The notes under the pieces: model-generated
The model's input: the letters and a program-made list of their open reading frames with translations, nothing else
The model's database searches: none
Told to the model about the DNA's origin: nothing
Shown here: one piece after another, positions 61,550 through 64,000 of the stretch
How the letters are laid out: the number at the start of each line of letters is the position of its first letter
Position numbering within the stretch: position 1 is the first letter of the stretch
Assembly (NCBI RefSeq): GCF_019203985.1
Contig: NZ_JAGSPD010000008.1
Span: 62,001-126,000 of the forward strand
Direction of reading: 5' to 3'
Length of the DNA: 64,000 nt
Source: Winogradskyella luteola
Lineage (GTDB): Bacteria > Bacteroidota > Bacteroidia > Flavobacteriales > Flavobacteriaceae
Made by a program: the position numbers and the translations under genes

Positions 61550-64000
61550 TTAGTCTTCTTCAGGTGCTATGGAATCTTGTAAGGAGTCGTTTAAAATAGC
61601 ATTGATATCTAAATCTTCTGGTATTATGTCTTCCTCTTCCGAAGGTCCCATCAATTTATCTAATAAACTTAGGTAGCTATTAAATTTCTTGGTTTCTTCC
61701 AGAGCAAAATCTTTATCATTATAAACCACTAAAATATCCACTAAAGCTCTATAGCGTTGAATGTCTAAGTAGATGTCTTCTATTAAGCGCATCTGGTCAT
61801 CCTCATCCAATCCACCAAAATACATAATATTTTCTTGGTATATTTTAGCTACATCTTTATAAAGTGCGCGTCCTTTTTCTTTATTGCCAATTTCATAATA
61901 AGCACTTATATAAGGTTCTAAAAGTGAATGGAAACCAAATTTATCAACTGGCATTTTCTCCATTGCTAAATCAGCAATTTCTTCAGCTTTCTCTAACTTT
62001 TCCTCATTGATGAGTGTTTCAATTAAGCGTGCTAAATTACCTCTGTAGGTAATACCGTTTCTTCGGGTTTCTATATCGTGGTATATATCTTCTCCACTAC
62101 CTCCCCAATTCCATTCTTTTACCATATCGTACATTAAGTCCGCATCAACACGTCCCATATCGTATGGATTGGCTCTATCTACAGGTGTTTTTATTGGTAC
62201 AAGTTTATAGCACATGCCATCTAGCTGTAGATAGTCTTTAAGCCAAATGTAATCGTCTGCTCCAAAGGCGCCACCAGTAAAATAAATTGGGCGTTCCCAA
62301 TTGTTATTGGCTATAATATCTAGCATTAACAAGCGGTTTTTATAGATATAACTCCCCTCAATTTCTGCATAGAGCTTATCTTCAATCTTATCTGCATCCT
62401 TTGGTTTCACAATTCCGTTTTTTAATACAACATCTTTGTTAACAGGAATACTGATATGTCTAGTTGGAAAATAATTAGTGTTCAAGATATGACTTGGGTA
62501 TTGTCTTGGGTCTTCTCCTTGCCGCTCTACTACATACTTAAACTTTGTACTTGGTTTATCACTAGAAACAAAGTCCATAAAGTCTTTTATTGGTAAAGTG
62601 TCTTTGGTTATTTCTCGCCTTATAATAACATCTCTGGTTCCGCCTCTGTATTGATTATGTGTTAATTGTGAAGGAATTGGATCACTTTCGTAAGCTTTAC
62701 GTTTCATTTGGTCGATGTACCAATCTGTTTGAAACAAACTGGTATTGACTACACGAACATCTTTACGTACCCCCTCAATTTCCTGAAGATACCAAAGTGG
62801 GAACGAATCGTTATCTCCAATAGTAAATAGAATAGCGTTTGGATCACAAGATTCTAAATATTTACGTGCCATAGCATTGGCAGTATATTTTCCTGAGCGA
62901 TCATGGTCGTCCCAATTATTTGCAGCCAAGATACCAGGAACAATTACAATACAGGTTAAAGTAATTACAGGGGCTAAAAATTTGGATTTCAGACTGGATT
63001 TCAACAAATCATAAATCGCATAAACACCAAAACCAATCCAAATGGCGAACACATAGAACGAGCCTACAACAGAGTAATCACGTTCTCGTGGTTCAAAAGG
63101 TCTTACATTAGTGTAAAATTGAATGGCAATCCCTGTTAGTAAAAAGAATACCAACAATACCCAAAAGCGCTTAGCGTCTGTATACATTAAGAAGAAAAAT
63201 CCAACTAAACCTAGCAATAATGGGAGGAAATAATAAGTGTTTCTGGCTTTGTTTTCCAAAACTTCGGTTGGTAAATTGTCTTGCGATACTCCAAGATGTA
63301 ATTCGTCAATAGGCTTAATTCCAGAAATCCAATTACCGTTAAAATCATCATACTTTCCTTGTATATCATTTTGTCGGCCTGTAAAATTCCACATAAAATA
63401 ACGCCAATACATGTAACCAAACTGATACTGAAACATATAGGCAAGATTATCGATAAAAGATGGTTTTTCAATAGTTAAATATTGCTGGCCATAACGTCTT
63501 AAAAATTGGTCATAACCTTCATAATCGATTTCTCCATTGGCAACCCGCTGTCTAAAATCATTAACCACTTTATCGAATCGCCTTTTTTCCTGTACAGAAT
63601 ACTGACCTGCCTCTTCTTCCGAAAGACCATAACTCAAAGCTTCATTGTAGGCACGGGTTTGTAGGTTTGGATCGACTTTAAAATCAATCAAGCCCGTAAA
63701 CATCATATAATTTTCGGCATGTTCACTGCTCCACATTCTAGGTAATATTGCAGCATGGTCATGATTGTAGTTTTGCTTACTGCCTTCCCAGTCATTAATA
63801 ATAACGTATTCACCTAATTCTTCATCGCGTTCGTAATTCTTTTTATCGTCGACAAAAGGCTCATCTTTATCTGCACCAGAGTAAATTTCGGTAAATTGTG
63901 GGCCATAGAACAAATGCGTTTCAGGATATTGCTCTAGGTTGTAATATGCCAAAAGCTCTCGGGCATCAGAAGGATCATTTTCATTAATAATCACTTGTGC
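61550..64000 (-). CDS. DUF2723 membrane protein (TMEM260-like), 5' end outside window
   Basis: The frame is open from 64000 to the stop at 61550, so at least 816 residues are visible and the N-terminus is missing (the first in-window candidate start is only a GTG at 63994). The region contains LPLLLGLVGFFFLMY, FWVLLVFFLLTGIAIQFY, FYVFAIWIGFGVYAIYDLL and a further helix, flanked by large soluble parts, and a helical repeat-like tail. DUF2723 is related to eukaryotic TMEM260 O-mannosyltransferases, and the upstream part should hold the glycosyltransferase core. Role in surface glycosylation is inferred. Confidence 0.88.
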   Translation of the reverse strand, partial: AQVIINENDPSDARELLAYYNLEQYPETHLFYGPQFTEIYSGADKDEPFVDDKKNYERDEELGEYVIINDWEGSKQNYNHDHAAILPRMWSSEHAENYMMFTGLIDFKVDPNLQTRAYNEALSYGLSEEEAGQYSVQEKRRFDKVVNDFRQRVANGEIDYEGYDQFLRRYGQQYLTIEKPSFIDNLAYMFQYQFGYMYWRYFMWNFTGRQNDIQGKYDDFNGNWISGIKPIDELHLGVSQDNLPTEVLENKARNTYYFLPLLLGLVGFFFLMYTDAKRFWVLLVFFLLTGIAIQFYTNVRPFEPRERDYSVVGSFYVFAIWIGFGVYAIYDLLKSSLKSKFLAPVITLTCIVIVPGILAANNWDDHDRSGKYTANAMARKYLESCDPNAILFTIGDNDSFPLWYLQEIEGVRKDVRVVNTSLFQTDWYIDQMKRKAYESDPIPSQLTHNQYRGGTRDVIIRREITKDTLPIKDFMDFVSSDKPSTKFKYVVERQGEDPRQYPSHILNTNYFPTRHISIPVNKDVVLKNGIVKPKDADKIEDKLYAEIEGSYIYKNRLLMLDIIANNNWERPIYFTGGAFGADDYIWLKDYLQLDGMCYKLVPIKTPVDRANPYDMGRVDADLMYDMVKEWNWGGSGEDIYHDIETRRNGITYRGNLARLIETLINEEKLEKAEEIADLAMEKMPVDKFGFHSLLEPYISAYYEIGNKEKGRALYKDVAKIYQENIMYFGGLDEDDQMRLIEDIYLDIQRYRALVDILVVYNDKDFALEETKKFNSYLSLLDKLMGPSEEEDIIPEDLDINAILNDSLQDSIAPEED

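Overview
The window comes from an AT-rich member of the Bacteroidota, most likely a marine member of the Flavobacteriaceae. The evidence is: a type IX secretion (T9SS) type B sorting domain next to a PorP/SprF protein, the Bacteroidota promoter box TAnnTTTG (often with an upstream TTG) in front of many genes, no clear Shine-Dalgarno sites, an IPExxxVDY-family protein, a GH92 lipoprotein, and an FHS-type sugar transporter. I see no rRNA, tRNA, CRISPR array, prophage or insertion sequence. Both ends are cut: the first gene lacks its 5' end and the last (minus-strand) gene lacks its 5' end.

Layout. 1-3.7 kb: a T9SS surface-protein cassette (type B substrate, PorP/SprF, PorE-like OmpA protein). 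3.8-13.9 kb: small lipoproteins, CYTH protein, dinB, the acpP-fabF-rnc-IPExxxVDY-pyk operon, purN, an RNase H with a viroplasmin-type N-terminus, and a PfkB kinase. 13.9-16.4 kb: a long PurF-like amidotransferase followed by two near-identical ~76-nt units that look like tandem small RNA genes. 16.4-26.6 kb: sodA, an AddA/AddB-like helicase-nuclease pair separated by kbl and an OmpA/thrombospondin-3 protein, and a hydrolase. 26.7-34.8 kb (minus strand): rplY, prs, tsf, rpsB, rpsI, rplM, Sua5, a cNMP-binding flavoprotein and a frameshifted UBP zinc finger. 35.0-44.3 kb: a stand-alone TonB plug protein, polA, and a cyanophycin turnover cluster (isoaspartyl peptidase, GNAT, cyanophycinase, cyanophycin synthetase).

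44.3-53.4 kb holds the most unusual region. A LytTR response regulator and its histidine kinase (whose gene carries an in-frame stop between the DHp and ATPase domains) sit upstream of a small protein and a 744-residue secreted protein ending in an S74-type chaperone domain. Further along lies a diverged duplicate: a 13-residue relic of the regulator C-terminus, a 59-residue small-protein paralogue, and a 366-residue secreted protein sharing the N-terminal region. Between regulator end and small gene, both copies keep a 66-bp non-coding element (one mismatch) made of three 9-bp direct repeats exactly 21 bp apart. A two-repeat version with the same 21-bp phase lies upstream of the kinase. This is the architecture expected of LytTR binding sites and suggests an autoregulated system controlling two surface proteins.

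53.4-64 kb: a probable N-glycan catabolic operon (glycosylasparaginase, FHS sugar transporter, GH92 lipoprotein), a membrane metallophosphoesterase, a cysteine-less thioredoxin-fold protein, a polysaccharide deacetylase, and part of a DUF2723 membrane protein.
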